Shown: one piece after another, positions 10,801-20,710 of the stretch
Numbering within the stretch: position 1 is the stretch's first letter
Layout of the letters: each line of letters starts with the position of its first letter
Origin: Lineus longissimus
Taxonomy: Eukaryota; Nemertea; Pilidiophora; Heteronemertea; Lineidae
Assembly (NCBI RefSeq): GCF_910592395.1
Contig: NC_088308.1
Span: forward strand, 22,151,501 to 22,215,500
Length of the DNA stretch: 64,000 bases
Direction of reading: 5' to 3'
The notes under the pieces: generated by a model
What the model saw: only the letters and a program-made list of their open reading frames with translations
What the model was told of the DNA's origin: nothing
The model's database searches: none
Position numbers and translations under genes: made by a program

Positions 10801-12075
10801 CCTTCCTTAAACTTTTGTGGCATATCTCGTGCTACAACAATGCCACCAAAAGGGACTTAAGTACGAATAAGCGTCTAGCAGGCAGATCACACTGGATAAG
10901 CTTTCTTTCCAAGATGCCTTTTTGCACAGCAAGTCACTATCTAGCTTTGTGTAGGCTCTGACACTATCTGGTTGTTTATGTGCTATCATTGCCTTGATCA
11001 GCCTAATTTGACCAAGAAATGTTTGAAATGTGCTGAGGTTCACTTCAAGTTGCTGTGTCTGAAAGTTCTTGGTAAACTATGTGGGTATTGACTATTGAAC
11101 TTAAACATTGTATAAAGGCTCCTACTGTGGTTGCTGCAGATTGTTTCTTATGCATTGCCAGCTGAATTGAAACAAGTCGCATTCTGCTGCCCTCTTTTCA
11201 ATGTGCTTTGCTCTCCCCATGCACGATGGATCTTCATTCTCCCTAATCTGTTTCAACACACAAAGTGATGTGCTTCGCTTGGTAATTTGGACATTCCAAC
11301 GAAAATGTTGTGTTGTCAAGCTGTTGTCCAATATCTATGAGGCTTGCATGTGGAAATTGCGGACCAGTGAAAAGTCATCTCTGTAGTCACATCTGTAATA
11401 AGATTCTTCCTTTTCTCTCTGAATCCCTGCTTTAGGTTAGAAATTTAAAACAGTCAATTTTCTTGCCAGTTCTGTTTTAAAAAGTATAATCTGTGTGAAA
11501 GTAGATGAAATAGTAATCTTTTTTCTCCTTTTTCTCTCTTCATTTACTCTCCTGGTGATGTCAAATAACAGGAGATGTCTTTTCTCTGCTTGAGTCAAGT
11601 GAAAACATCTTCAATTCCTCTCTGCATTCCCTTTAGCTGCCGCTATTTGATGATTTGAAATGTAAAACGATTGATGATTAAGTGTTAGGTGCCGTCAAAT
11701 TCTGATTTAGATAGTTAACAGCCCAGGTGAAATATCAATGAAATATTGTTGGAAAAAAAGGCTGCTGTACTCCAATCGATTTCTCTTGATTTTCATAGGA
11801 GCGGGTGATGTACCTTTTATCATCAGGCTCGACATAGATTTATCGTTTTTTGCAGAATTGCCTCGCCGAGTACTTTACGCAAGAAACTAGACAGCCTGGT
11901 CAAGAGATCATCTGGAGAAAGTCCACAGAAGACGAGTCTTGAAGTTCCAGCACATTATCCTGTCCGTGCCCAAGAAGAAGACGATGATGAATCAGAGACA
12001 AATGATAATGTTGCTATTAATGTGCCATGTATAAATGAGGTAGCGCCATGGGACGACGAGAGTCTGACCGTTTAG
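1829..12075 (+). CDS. R7-family regulator of G-protein signalling, RGS9/11-like (13 exons, 5' end outside window)
   Basis: Spliced CDS: 1829-1880, 3270-3334, 3556-3632, 4106-4187, 4394-4489, 4796-4857, 5214-5315, 5531-5734, 5927-6016, 6216-6344, 9473-9679, 10306-10377, 11856-12075. Exon phases agree at every junction and give 485 residues plus TAG. In order the product has the end of the DEP/DHEX region ([10 protein letters not shown]), a basic helical linker (residues 40-125), the GGL domain (about 115-180, containing [12 protein letters not shown]), the RGS box (about 188-310, with [24 protein letters not shown] and [13 protein letters not shown]) and a Ser/Pro-rich then acidic tail. R7 RGS proteins bind Gbeta5 through GGL, bind membrane anchors through DEP/DHEX, and speed GTP hydrolysis by Gi/o-class alpha subunits in neurons and photoreceptors. 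The long tail and the RWAF and KKDSY spellings favour RGS9/11 over RGS6/7. The first DEP exons are missing because they lie upstream of the window, not because the gene is broken. The family call is firm; orthology to one vertebrate paralogue is inference. Confidence 0.95.
1995..2087. mobile_element. Short hAT-like MITE
   Basis: The ends CAGGGGCAAATCCAGGA and TCTTGGATCAGCCCCTG are imperfect inverted repeats. The CAGGGGC terminus is typical of hAT elements. ATGAC directly precedes the left end and directly follows the right end, a 5-bp target duplication as reported for some hAT groups. The inside is a G-rich and C-rich stretch of only about 60 bp, so this is a non-autonomous remnant. Confidence 0.6.
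2800..3230. repeat. Decayed tandem repeat, about 155-bp period, three copies (intronic)
   Basis: Three related blocks carry GGGATCTCAAATACCGTAGA (2880), GGGATCACTCATACTGTCAA (3036) and GGGATCTCACATACTGTCTA (3191), spaced 156 and 155 bp. Each follows a CACAGCACTGA-like word (2824, 2995, 3143). The copies are heavily diverged, so the array is old. Confidence 0.6.
3270..3334 (+). CDS. RGS9/11-like exon b: DHEX region
   Basis: The exon follows CATTGCAG and ends before GTCAGT. It gives (A)[12 protein letters not shown] followed by RHGLDEHEQ, matching the conserved YAIYLAKR segment of R7 proteins. This helical part after DEP helps bind the membrane anchors R7BP and R9AP. The exon ends in phase 0. 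Confidence 0.92.
3556..3632 (+). CDS. RGS9/11-like exon c: helical linker
   Basis: The acceptor CCATTGAAG precedes [16 protein letters not shown] and the segment [10 protein letters not shown]7 relatives carry KWDFVIMQAKEQ here. Two donors are possible (CAA|GTAAGG and AAG|GTAGGG). Only the second keeps the reading frame into the next exon and restores the conserved Arg, so the end was set at 3632. Confidence 0.92.
4106..4187 (+). CDS. RGS9/11-like exon d: linker with QEKAFW motif
   Basis: The exon follows TTTTTCAG and ends before GTAAGT. It encodes [13 protein letters not shown], then [14 protein letters not shown], a near match to the KERNKAD...CQEKAYWLVHR block of RGS9-type proteins. The donor in the overlapping GGTGTAAGT was placed after GGT because only that keeps the next exon open. 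Confidence 0.93.
4394..4489 (+). CDS. RGS9/11-like exon e: pre-GGL basic segment
   Basis: A strong acceptor (TCTCTTTTTTCAG) precedes 32 whole codons, ending VKKE before GTGGGT. The middle is Lys-rich (ESKKKKS) and less conserved, as expected for the variable stretch between the linker and GGL. The final VKKE matches the start of the GGL helix in the family (VKKEI). Confidence 0.88.
4796..4857 (+). CDS. RGS9/11-like exon f: first GGL helix
   Basis: The acceptor TTGTTACAG and donor GTAAGT frame [20 protein letters not shown] plus two bases. This is the G-gamma-like helix that docks on Gbeta5. The sequence is diverged from vertebrates, but length and phase fit. Confidence 0.9.
5214..5315 (+). 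CDS. RGS9/11-like exon g: second half of GGL domain
   Basis: The exon encodes [20 protein letters not shown] followed by [14 protein letters not shown]. The Asn-Pro-Trp and DDTTLW residues are hallmarks of the GGL end in R7 proteins (NPWI[ST]DDTTFW). Acceptor CTGTTACAG; donor CT|GTAAGT. Confidence 0.95.
5531..5734 (+). CDS. RGS9/11-like exon h: first half of RGS box
   Basis: This 204-nt exon opens with [14 protein letters not shown], runs through [19 protein letters not shown], and reaches [19 protein letters not shown]. It covers the first RGS helices and the Asn of the ENIRFW motif, which contacts the G-alpha switch region in solved RGS structures. It ends NEIYR at a donor AG|GTAGGT. Confidence 0.97.
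5927..6016 (+). CDS. RGS9/11-like exon i: central RGS box
   Basis: Acceptor TTTCTTTCAG. The exon encodes [20 protein letters not shown] and then TQHNLKNPT(R). FLAPGA.xxINID is a near-invariant R7 RGS block, and its Asn belongs to the G-alpha-contacting loop. Donor AG|GTTTGT. Confidence 0.97.
6216..6344 (+). CDS. RGS9/11-like exon j: end of RGS box
   Basis: The acceptor is a less usual GTAAG preceded by a pyrimidine tract. The exon encodes [32 protein letters not shown] and [10 protein letters not shown]. The DAAQ.HI..LMKKDSY block is shared with RGS9. The donor AA|GTAAGT turns into AAG TAA if the intron is retained, so an unspliced form would end in KKK-stop. Confidence 0.96.
6345..9472. other. 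3.1-kb intron separating RGS box from tail exons
   Basis: The longest intron in the window part of the gene. It starts with a perfect GTAAGT donor whose first bases form an in-frame stop when unspliced. Apart from the degenerate repeat near 9 kb I see no exon with matching phases and splice sites. An alternative last exon could lie here unrecognised. Confidence 0.6.
8920..9160. repeat. Degenerate short-period AT-rich repeat (intronic)
   Basis: Variants of GGCATTCAATTTAAATTGG and CAGTCAATTCAATTCC recur about ten times with roughly 18-22-bp spacing in the large intron between the RGS box and tail exons. It looks like a decayed minisatellite. No function is visible. Confidence 0.5.
9473..9679 (+). 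CDS. RGS9/11-like exon k: Ser/Pro-rich tail
   Basis: After a 3.1-kb intron, acceptor AATTTTAG opens 68 codons in frame: [20 protein letters not shown], then a Ser/Gly-rich stretch ([19 protein letters not shown]) and a His/Tyr segment. The donor is AG|GTATGC. No fold is expected; the exon is rich in potential Ser/Thr phosphosites. It was assigned by phase, composition and position rather than by sequence similarity. Confidence 0.85.
10306..10377 (+). CDS. RGS9/11-like exon l: Pro/Glu-rich tail
   Basis: This 72-nt exon between TTCCCCCATAG and AG|GTAAGG reads [20 protein letters not shown] followed by DSD(R). It matches the phase on both sides and could be skipped without a frameshift (72 is a multiple of 3), so it is a plausible alternative cassette. 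Confidence 0.82.
11856..12075 (+). CDS. RGS9/11-like last coding exon: acidic tail and stop
   Basis: The acceptor CGTTTTTTGCAG leads into [19 protein letters not shown], an acidic run (EEDDDESE) and the C-terminus PWDDESLTV followed by TAG at 12073-12075. From memory, vertebrate RGS9-2 ends in a Pro-Trp-Glu-Ser-Leu motif, so the PW..ESL similarity supports an RGS9-type tail. The last three residues L-T-V fit a class II PDZ ligand pattern (inference). Confidence 0.88.
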
Positions 12076-13893
12076 GATATTGTTATAACTATAGGGCAGC
12101 AGCTGAGGCGGAAAGGTTAACTCTTCATAAAGACTGATCTATTCGGGCTCAAATGTCATGAGATGTTTCATTTGTGATATGAGTACTGTTGAGGAGTCGG
12201 GCCAGATATGCTGAGTGTCTTCTGACATTTTAGGCTGACACTGACATTGACATTTCAGATATGTCTTGCCGATTTCTTTACAAGAATTGGTATGTCAAAG
12301 AAGGGCCTACATCATTATTTTCAGCATAAAGGTATGGTGTTTCAACTTTTTCACATGGGCAAACTTCAAATCCTGGCTTCTCTCGCCAGCTTTACTTGTG
12401 AAATGATGATTTCTTTTGATTAAAGTAATGACCCGAACTGTTTGAATGGAACCGCACTTGGTTACTTTTTCCATGGGTTCCCTGACATGTCTGAGTAAAC
12501 CATTCTGGTTGAAAATCTGTCGGTACTGTTTGATTGAGCATTTCACCTTTCCATGCAGTGTAAATAGTTGTGAGGCACCACTGCCAAAAGAGTAAGTGAG
12601 TGACCTTGCATCGCTCAAAACTCTTGTTAGCTTTGTGAATACTTGTGGTTTAGTTTTATGTGATAGGTGCCATCTATTGTCAGTAAATTGATAAGATGGC
12701 CGTGTGAACATGATGTTACATCGAACTGTGACAATTTGCTCTCCGAGTAAATGGCAACAGGAGAGTTTGTAACTTGATATAAACTCTGACGCCAACAACC
12801 ACGGGCAGGACCACATGATCAAGGGCAGATCCCGAAGAGTAAGTTTTTACAAATATGCCGGGTTTTGCAGGCCCTGATACTGATAGCTTGTGAGAGTAAG
12901 TGGCAGGAGGAATGTTGCCCCATTCCTTTTTTTTGAAGTCAATGGAGGTGTCAGTCCCTCTTGATTTGGCTGCCTATGAGCGGAGCTCCTGATGGCCTTC
13001 AGCCGCAATATCCAGTAAATCTCCCAAGATTGATGTGATTTAAAGCATGGGAATATAACTGGGTTGTCTCGATAACTAAAACTATTGATTTTTCAATAAT
13101 AGGGTCAATGCGATGCATTTTTGAACCAGGGTATTGCTTTTTTCTGATTTACATAATTGCATAATATGGTACAAAAGAATAATATTCCACGCAATGTGAG
13201 GAAAAAAAGCTAGTCAAACTTCTTCCTTCTCCACGTTGCTTCAATCATGGCCATGGGCAGTCTGCAAACAGAGCCAGTTTCTTGATAAAAAGTAGGCCTC
13301 CTATACTTTGGTTGAAACTGACAAGCTCTGAAATGAAGACAGAAAGCCTATGACTGAACAGAAGTAAACTTATTGTTTGCTGATGTGTGTGCATATGTCT
13401 AGTTCCATTGTTCACATGTTTAAATTATTAACTCTAAACTGCCTTATGCATATCTAATCTGATCCATTGCAGAGTCCAAAGCTGCCATAAGTTTAGAAAG
13501 CTGCCAATATGTTTTTAAACATATTTATTTGTTTGTTTTGTTGTAGAAAACGTAATGGGCAGTTTTGCCGATAATTTTTTCTACATTTTGAAATTTGTTG
13601 ACCTTGACTTGAGCACCCGGGTTACCTAGGCAACCTGAATAGTGTGATGAAATGGTAGTTTCTACTATAAACTGCCATATTTCAATGCCAATGTTGGATA
13701 AGGCACATATCACTCTCTACCATGAAACTCTTCAGATGACCCTGGTGCTCAACGTCCAGGCAATGCATAACAAGTGCCATATCAAAAACATTTAATGAAG
13801 AATCTTTCTCAAAATCTATTGGTCACAAAAAATATTACATATCAAAGAGACCACTGCAGTCCTTATTTTACACATTGGTATGTCATCGAATAT
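12076..13893 (+). other. Presumed 3' UTR and downstream flank of the RGS9/11-like gene
   Basis: The sequence after the TAG is AT-rich and holds no further exon. I cannot fix the mRNA end. Canonical AATAAA hexamers on the plus strand occur only much later (15983, 16499, 18061), and an ATTAAA occurs near 12419. A long antisense open frame (12307-12822) has no recognisable protein character. Confidence 0.45.
13621..13634. promoter_or_regulatory. X-box-like RFX site
   Basis: GTTACCTAGGCAAC matches both halves of the RFX X-box (RYYNYY-WW-RRNRAC) with the usual 2-bp spacer, and is nearly palindromic. RFX factors control ciliary and neuronal genes. The site lies 1.5 kb after the RGS9/11-like stop codon, so its target is unknown. 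Confidence 0.4.
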
Positions 13894-14368
13894 CATCATC
13901 TTTGTCTGAGAAAGGTGGTTGGATAGGTTATGAAGTTCTTCAGTGCCATCATCTTTGTCTGAGAAAGGTGGTTGGATTGGATATGAAGTTCTTCAGTGCC
14001 ATCATCTTTGTCTGAGAAAGGTTGTTGGATTGGATATGAAGTTCTTCAGTGCCATCGTCTTTGTCTGAGAAAGGTTGTTGGATTGGATATGAAGTTCTTC
14101 AGTGCCATCATCTTTGTCTGAGAAAGGTTGTTGGATTGGATATGAAGTTCTTCAGTGCCATCATCTTTGTCTGAGAAAGGTGGTTGTATTGGATATGAAG
14201 TTCTTCAGTGCCATCATCTTTGTCTGAGAAAGGTTGTTGGATTGGATATGAAGTTCTTCAGTGCCATCGTCTTTGTCTGAGAAAGGTTGTTGGATTGGAT
14301 ATGAAGTTCTTCAGTGCCATCGTCTTTGTCTGAGAAAGGTTGTTGGATTGGATATGAAGATTCATCTA
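13894..14368. repeat. 53-bp minisatellite, about nine copies
   Basis: The unit beginning CATCATCTTTGTCTGAGAAA and ending AAGTTCTTCAGTGC repeats at 13894, 13947, 14000, 14053, 14106, 14159, 14212, 14265 and 14318, always 53 bp apart. The last copy breaks off near 14360. Variation is limited to a few positions, such as GGTGG/GGTTG and CATCATC/CATCGTC. Low divergence means recent homogenisation. Because 53 is not a multiple of 3 and the units contain stops, it is non-coding. Confidence 0.95.
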
Positions 14369-14460
14369 ATGCCATTCTTATTCTCTAGGTTGGTGGATAT
14401 GTTATAAATATTTTAGGACAGATATAGAAAATGGATGTTGTGTATAAAGACAGGTACATA

Positions 14461-14672
14461 CAGTCCAAATCACAAATGACATCTGTCCTGCTTCGTGTCA
14501 GTCTCAGTGTCGTGTCAGTGACAAGTTACGCGTGGAGTTGGGTGCCAATGAAGCACCAGTGACACGCTTATCTCTATCTTTCGCGTAAATCACACGCGAT
14601 CTACGCACTGGGTAGCATGTCAATGACCCGCCTCTGACGTGATTTACAGGATGACTATTGTGATTTGGACTG
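14461..14672. mobile_element. Tc1/mariner-type MITE, 212 bp
   Basis: CAGTCCAAATCACAA at the left end is a perfect inverted copy of TTGTGATTTGGACTG at the right end, and similarity continues imperfectly for another 12-15 bp. TA flanks both sides (14459-14460 and 14473-14474 counted as 14673-14674 at the right end), which is the Tc1/mariner target site. There is no coding capacity. Confidence 0.8.
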
Positions 14673-14674
14673 TA

Positions 14675-17600
14675 ATTGTCTTATGAAAGGAACTATATAC
14701 TAGTCTAATGATGTATAGAACTACAATATAAACAACTGTTTGAACGCACACTTTAGGGTTAGCATGAATGCTGTACATATTGATGAGCAAAATGTATATT
14801 ATATGTTCTTTGTTGTGAAGCAGTTTTGTTCGATATCTGGAGTGCATAATGTATGTGCCACACTGAATAGTCCAATTGAAATGTACAAAGTGGTTAAAGG
14901 ATATATTACTATATGTAAGAAAAGAGCAAAATTATCCGGGTAAAGTTAGATTTTTAAGGTGTAAATTTTGTCTGTAAATAGTCTATATGTCATATTGTAT
15001 ACTCAAATTATAATGGAGAATCAAATGTTGACCTTCATTTCTACTAGTACTGACTTAGAGGAATGGCTATTGCTCCATTGACACCTTGGGTGTCCAAAGT
15101 TTTAGAGTATTTTCAAGTAAAAGTTTTCCTTGACATGTCTTAAAAACGAGCCCGAAAGTGACACCCATGAATGATATGTACAGTGTACATGTAAAAAGAT
15201 TTCTTAACTGTAAAACCTTAAATTAATGCACTCATTGTGGCTTTGTGAACTGGGGAGGTATTTTAGTAGCGAATTCGGTGGAATCAAATTTGGATATGAT
15301 TCCCTCTTTCTTGGTCAGTACCTCCAGTGGTGGACCTCTGTTTGTGAAAAAACAAAATTGCTGACTTACGGGGTTGGCCTATGATGTTTCTGACTTAATG
15401 TCAGCCTTGATGTCGAAATCAACATTGACCGACCTGTAACTTGACAAAGTTTGACCACTGCACTACATGGTGCACTGATCTGGAAAGAGGTGCATTTGTA
15501 TAAATGTCACAATTGTAAATAGTGTATATAATGCTACTGCCTGTACAAAGTCTTCTAGTTTGCTTGACTTTGCGAATATGTATCAAGTGTATTTGCTTCC
15601 TAATTACATGTAATATATTGTTCCAGCATGACCTATGCAAATGTAACAGGCAAGGCTATGGATGGCTTCATGTAGTGGTTAGTGCAATATTTTATCATTT
15701 CATGTCACCACCAGTAGGTTGGTAGATCGATGTATATTATGGTCCGATAGTTCGCTCAGCAGTGTTGACAAATGTTTCATATCGCTCTCATTTCATTAGT
15801 TGTATACAATTTTTATGATACCTATTTCTATTGCATCTTTGTTGCATAGCTTTAATCAAGAATTGATAAAGATGATATAAAATCTTTATAAATTTTTGCT
15901 TTAATCCATTCAAAACTTCATTCGGACCGTTTTGAGAAAAGTGCGGACATACGCAAGACAAATATGTAGGAGTTCCATGCTAAATAAATTGGAAGGCATG
16001 GCTGACACTGCATGCCATCTTCACTCCACGTGCCGTCGAAAAGTGGGTCACAGTGCTCAGGTGCATACAATTTATTATAGTATTTTTGGGAGCGGAAGTG
16101 GTATGAGAGAAGTTTTCAATGCAGGTTTAAAACTATGTGACTTTATGTCAAGATTCATTTGAGGTAGACCTCGAAAAAATTGCCAGGCATATTTTGAAAT
16201 GAGAGCAATATCGGAGCTTTCTCAACTCTAACCACACATTAGGATACTTTGCAACACATTGCCACTTGTATCTAGCATTTAAAATCATTGTTAGTTGGAA
16301 TTAAACGGGTCTGCATTGGAAGAGATTGTGAAACTGAGGACCCTTAGAAATGTTGAATATACATGTAAGGGTTGGTTTGATCATTCCACAAAAATAATTT
16401 ATTTATCATCACTGCCCTCGAAGATTTTTTCTAAACTGCCATTCTTGTTACTGTATTGATACAGTGTGACCCAAAATGATTGCAACCATAGTACGGTTAA
16501 TAAAATGGATAGCGATAATGCTATGACATTCATCTCTCAGACTCTGCTAGTGTAAGAGATAACAAAACTGCCGTGAAAGTTTCACTTCTTGTGTTCAAAG
16601 TCTAGTTTTTATGACCATTTCAAAATGACTTCAGTAGATAACGTTCAGATAGACTGTGTGTTTTCCTTCTTCGAACCAAAAAGGTCAAATGATTTAAGAT
16701 GGCAAACAATGCTGTGCATTTTGCTGTGCAATGACCATGTATGATATATTTCTTGCATATCTCTGTTCAATTCATGTGATTCAGGTTGTCTGAAAGTGGA
16801 AGGTAATCAATGTCGTGATATCTCTCATGCCTGAATCTCTCATGAATTTGTAGATTTCTTACCTATTTCTTAGTCTGTTTTTCATTTCAGTTTGTCTGAG
16901 AGTCCAAGTAGGTGATAGTTCTGCTTTGTGCCTGAACCACAATGATGCTTTGAGGTATTAAAATATCTCTTGTCCAGTAATAGTTTTACTCTTTACATTT
17001 ATTTATCAAATACATGTACCATTTTACTGCATTTATGTTTGTTCTCTGTTAACTCATTTTAGTTCATTTTGAGAAGATTATATTTGTTTATTGTTTTGTA
17101 GTTATTTCATCTTTTTATTATCTTTACTGTCGCTAGTAGAATTTGACACAATATGGAGTCTTCTTTGGCGATAAAAGGGGCACTTCACCTTTTATAATTG
17201 TGTTATATTCTATCAAACTTGGCCATTTACGGAATGTGCCAACTCTTACTCGATATCTGTGTCTCTGCATACTTCTAAAATGTGAAATCATGGAAGTTTC
17301 GTAGAATTGAACTTGTGGTGATGATAATTTACACTTTCTGTTGTATATTTAAAGCACCATATTCACTGGAACTCGGCAACAAGAATCACCCTACTGGTCT
17401 GCATTCATATCACAAGACACCCCTTCTCTGATTACAGTAGCTAGTTGATGTCCTTGTGAAAGTCAACAATCTTTCTGGAAAATTTGCCGTGGTATCTCTT
17501 TTTATCACTGCCATTGAATTGAGTCTCACGATCTTAAAACACAGCATTAAAAACCAAGTACATTTGTCAACTTCGTTTACATGGTTGCTTGATGGTATGC

Positions 17601-19640
17601 AGTTCACAACCATCTGAATAGGTGGCACTGGGGTAACTTTATGTATGGTATATTAAACTGATGCAGTGTTTCAGTTTAGAAGTTGGACTTTGGGACAGTT
17701 GCTGCCCCAGGAGAAGGAGGGTGCACACTGGCATTTCTAACGGACACTAACAAAGGAATTGAGGAATGGACTTGGCCTTTTAAAGTCACTGTGTGTATTT
17801 TTGGCACATGGCATTCATGATCATTCTGGCGCCACGGGCTAGGTCTATAAAGCACATATCACGTTTCACCTGCATTTGAAAAAAGTATGTCGAAGTCTTG
17901 GGAGTCGGGATGGACAGGTTTGTTTTTTTCTGCTTAAAACTTCCATGAATCATATCAGTGCCGCCAGTAAGAATGTAAAAAAAATCGGTATTTAGTCTAG
18001 ACCACTGACTTCTATGTTTCGATGCATTTTGCATTGTAGTAAAGGACCATGCTGTTAAATAATAAATCAGAATTTAGAAGAAATTTGTGTCATTTTATAA
18101 TCTTTTAAAGTAATATATGGCTACAGTAATGCAATGAGGTCATTTTATGGGAAGCTCATATGAACATGAATGGGTCCGAACCCATTACTTTCGGATTGTG
18201 GTCCTCCTGAGAGTGACCGTGATACGGACTAATCACCACTGTTCACGTAAGGTGAAGGTAATCAATGATGTTCTTCCGAAAACATAGAATAGACTAGCCC
18301 TTGACATTGGCATTTACTTCGTTTTGAAAGAGGTCTAATTACTTAAGGTTTTCAAGTTCTTGCCAAAATGATGGTACCTCATGTGCAACCCTTAAACGCA
18401 GCAATAGAGAGGGGATCGCCGTGGACTCTCATTTGTCAGCCGAAATTCCTCCGATAGAATATCATATGTAGTCATCAGCTTCATGCCCTTTTATATTCTA
18501 CCGGGTAGTAGTTAATGCAATGTTATATTCTCTCCATCGGTGAGAGGAACAACTGAATTATCTGCACCTGTTTCCGAGTACATAAATGGTTGAAACCATT
18601 GAACAATTATTGACTCAAGGCACCACACACTTGCTTCAACATACATGTCGCTTTGACGCCGAGTAACCTTGGGATAACTTAAATCGAATTCCAACTCCAA
18701 TGTTATCATCTCGAATCATATTTGAAAGTAGTCAACTTTGGATGACATTAAGAACGCCCTAGGGAGGTCTTCGCTAGGAATAAAATTGGTGAGTTGCGCT
18801 TTTATTGATTGGTTTTGGGAAACATTTCCACCATCGCCTATAATCTAAACTATGACATTCCTAAATGTTTTACATTGCGCGGAACAGGTGTTTTTAAGAG
18901 CACCATGTTCATATTGTGAACCATGCTTTATGCCTTAAGTGGTTCGCAACCACGAACCGGGTTTCCTTGTTCACAGGTTTGGAAAGGATGAAATACAGTA
19001 GGATTTATCACATTTATCATAATGCAAATAACCATATTCAAAGAAAATTCAGTAAAAAACGCAAAATGAAATATCTAAAATGGAATACCTGAGAGGAATA
19101 TCTAATGCGCTCAAAAAAACAATCGTGAACTTTAAAATCTACATTAGTAAAAAAGAAACTTGCAAATCACAAGTTGGCGGTTAAAGATATGTCTTTTTAA
19201 AATTTTGCTCCCCGATTAAGTTAGAAACCAGTCCATTTAGTGGAAGCGATCTTTCCCCAGAATATCTGTTGGATGTTATTGACACCTTTTGTTTCTGATA
19301 CTGAGCAGAATCTGGGCGACGCCACTCGTCTAGTTTCAACCCAATGCCGATAGAATAGTGACAAATAAGTGCCATTATCTCTTGCACTAGATTACCAACA
19401 ATCCGTCTTGTCACCCGGGAGGCCGAGGTGGAAAATTGGACATGCTCGGTGCCATCGAGTGTAACACTGTGCAGAGATAACATGACAGTTTTAGTTTGGA
19501 TGCGTTTATAACTGGAACGTAGCGTCCGTACGGAATTGCATTTTAGACTGGGTTGGCTGATAGAAACGATGATGTTGGTCAACTGGCGTGTTTCAAGAAG
19601 GGCGTGATCAGGTGGATCGACCAGCCCATCCCTTAACAAG
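14675..19640. other. Non-coding flank, no gene recognised
   Basis: AT-rich sequence with candidate poly(A) hexamers at 15983, 16499 and 18061. The last is followed by a GT-rich stretch, so it is the best guess for a distal polyadenylation site on the plus strand. A weak tRNA A-box-like word (near 15665) lacks a convincing B box. Open frames here show no recognisable motif. Confidence 0.4.
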
Positions 19641-19654
19641 GTAAACGTGAGCTC

Positions 19655-19950
19655 ATCTCGTCAGCCTCAGCGGACTAGTGATCAAGGGGGTCATGGTACA
19701 GACATTGGTTCGATATCCGAAACTGACACACTCCTTGAGATGTGATCGCCGAACATCCTCGTTGGCCTACTCGTCGCGTTTGCTGTTGCCTAGAGGTGGG
19801 TTAATCTAAAGAGGGAAAGAGACTTGCGTAGGATTTGATGGACTCCTCCGAGAGGATCACTGATCTGCAGATGGGGTTGAGCACCTCGGCGAGTAGTCCG
19901 ACTCTCAGTCGTAGTGTCGCCAGGTTCGAACTCCGCTCTTTGTCCTCCAA
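19655..19950 (+). repeat. Two tRNA-like SINE relics
   Basis: The first relic has CGGACTAGTGATCAAGG (A-box-like) and a B box GGTTCGATATCC near 19707. The second, about 215 bp on, has CCGACTCTCAGTCG (like an anticodon arm) and GGTTCGAACTCC near 19924, a near-perfect B box. Neither folds into an intact tRNA, so these are degraded pol III-derived elements. Confidence 0.45.
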
Positions 19951-20074
19951 AGGTCGAGCTCAGGTGTGTGCTGAAATGACGGCTGCCACTGATAATCCAG
20001 AGTGCCTCTGTGGAGACCTATAATGACAGTTGTTGTGAAATGCTTTGTTCCAGACCCGTGTCAGTGGAAATCGC

Positions 20075-20082
20075 TATAAAAA
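20075..20082 (+). promoter_or_regulatory. TATA-box-like site
   Basis: TATAAAAA in a locally GC-richer, CpG-containing patch. The downstream open frame (20110-20412) has no ATG at its start and no recognised domain, so promoter function is only a possibility. Confidence 0.2.
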
Positions 20083-20710
20083 CGCCATCATTTTTCATCA
20101 CTGAGCGATTTGCGCCATCCTGCTATAGTCGGAATATTTGGCTACATCGATTTGTCGACACGGCGGCCGTTTGCAAAGAAACGGATTTCCTTTTTACCAC
20201 CCGACCAACCGATGTCTCCGTCAGATGGACCTTTTGGAGAAAAACAGGTTTCCCTTTTTTTCCAGACCAACTGCTTGTCTACATCAGATGGACCCGACTC
20301 AATAGAAATAGAAAATTGCAAATCTGCCGCCTCTGATCCCACAGATTGTTTTCCTGACAGCGACATAATTCTGCATCGAAAACAAGTGACAACTCGGTGG
20401 CATTTACATTGATACCTTCAGCTTCCGGGCTTCTTTTATTTTTAATGCTTTTTGTAGCGAATGCTGCGGATGCCTGTCCAACTGACAGATGGTTTGTCAA
20501 TAAAACTGTTGGCAAATTGCAAGCTCACATGGCACAGTAAATGCCACAGATGCTAGTGGTTTCGCTGTAAAATCCAGGGAATGCGAAATTAGATGCGGTC
20601 GTGGGCAGATGTCAGAAACATAACGCGGAACAGATTGTTGAACGGCGTTTAATGTGTGGCATGATTTTTTCCCTTTCGACTACGTTATCTCCAGCTATCG
20701 GCTACAGCAT

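Noticed and set aside
12307-12822. 171-codon minus-strand open frame, the longest in the window
   Set aside because: It lies antisense in the presumed 3' UTR, its residues show no domain, signal or compositional logic, and AT-rich chance frames of this order can occur in 64 kb.
15662-15732. tRNA-like word GGCTTCATGTAGTGGTTAGTGC
   Set aside because: The A-box half is fair, but no acceptable B box follows and no cloverleaf can be drawn.
19181-19639. 152-codon minus-strand frame
   Set aside because: No recognised motif, no splice-consistent neighbours. Kept only as a possibility.
19838-19963. Protein-like frame MDSSERITDLQMGLST... ending at a donor-like CAG|GTGTGT
   Set aside because: It runs through a tRNA-like B box (GGTTCGAACTCC), so the reading frame is better explained by a SINE relic than by a first exon.
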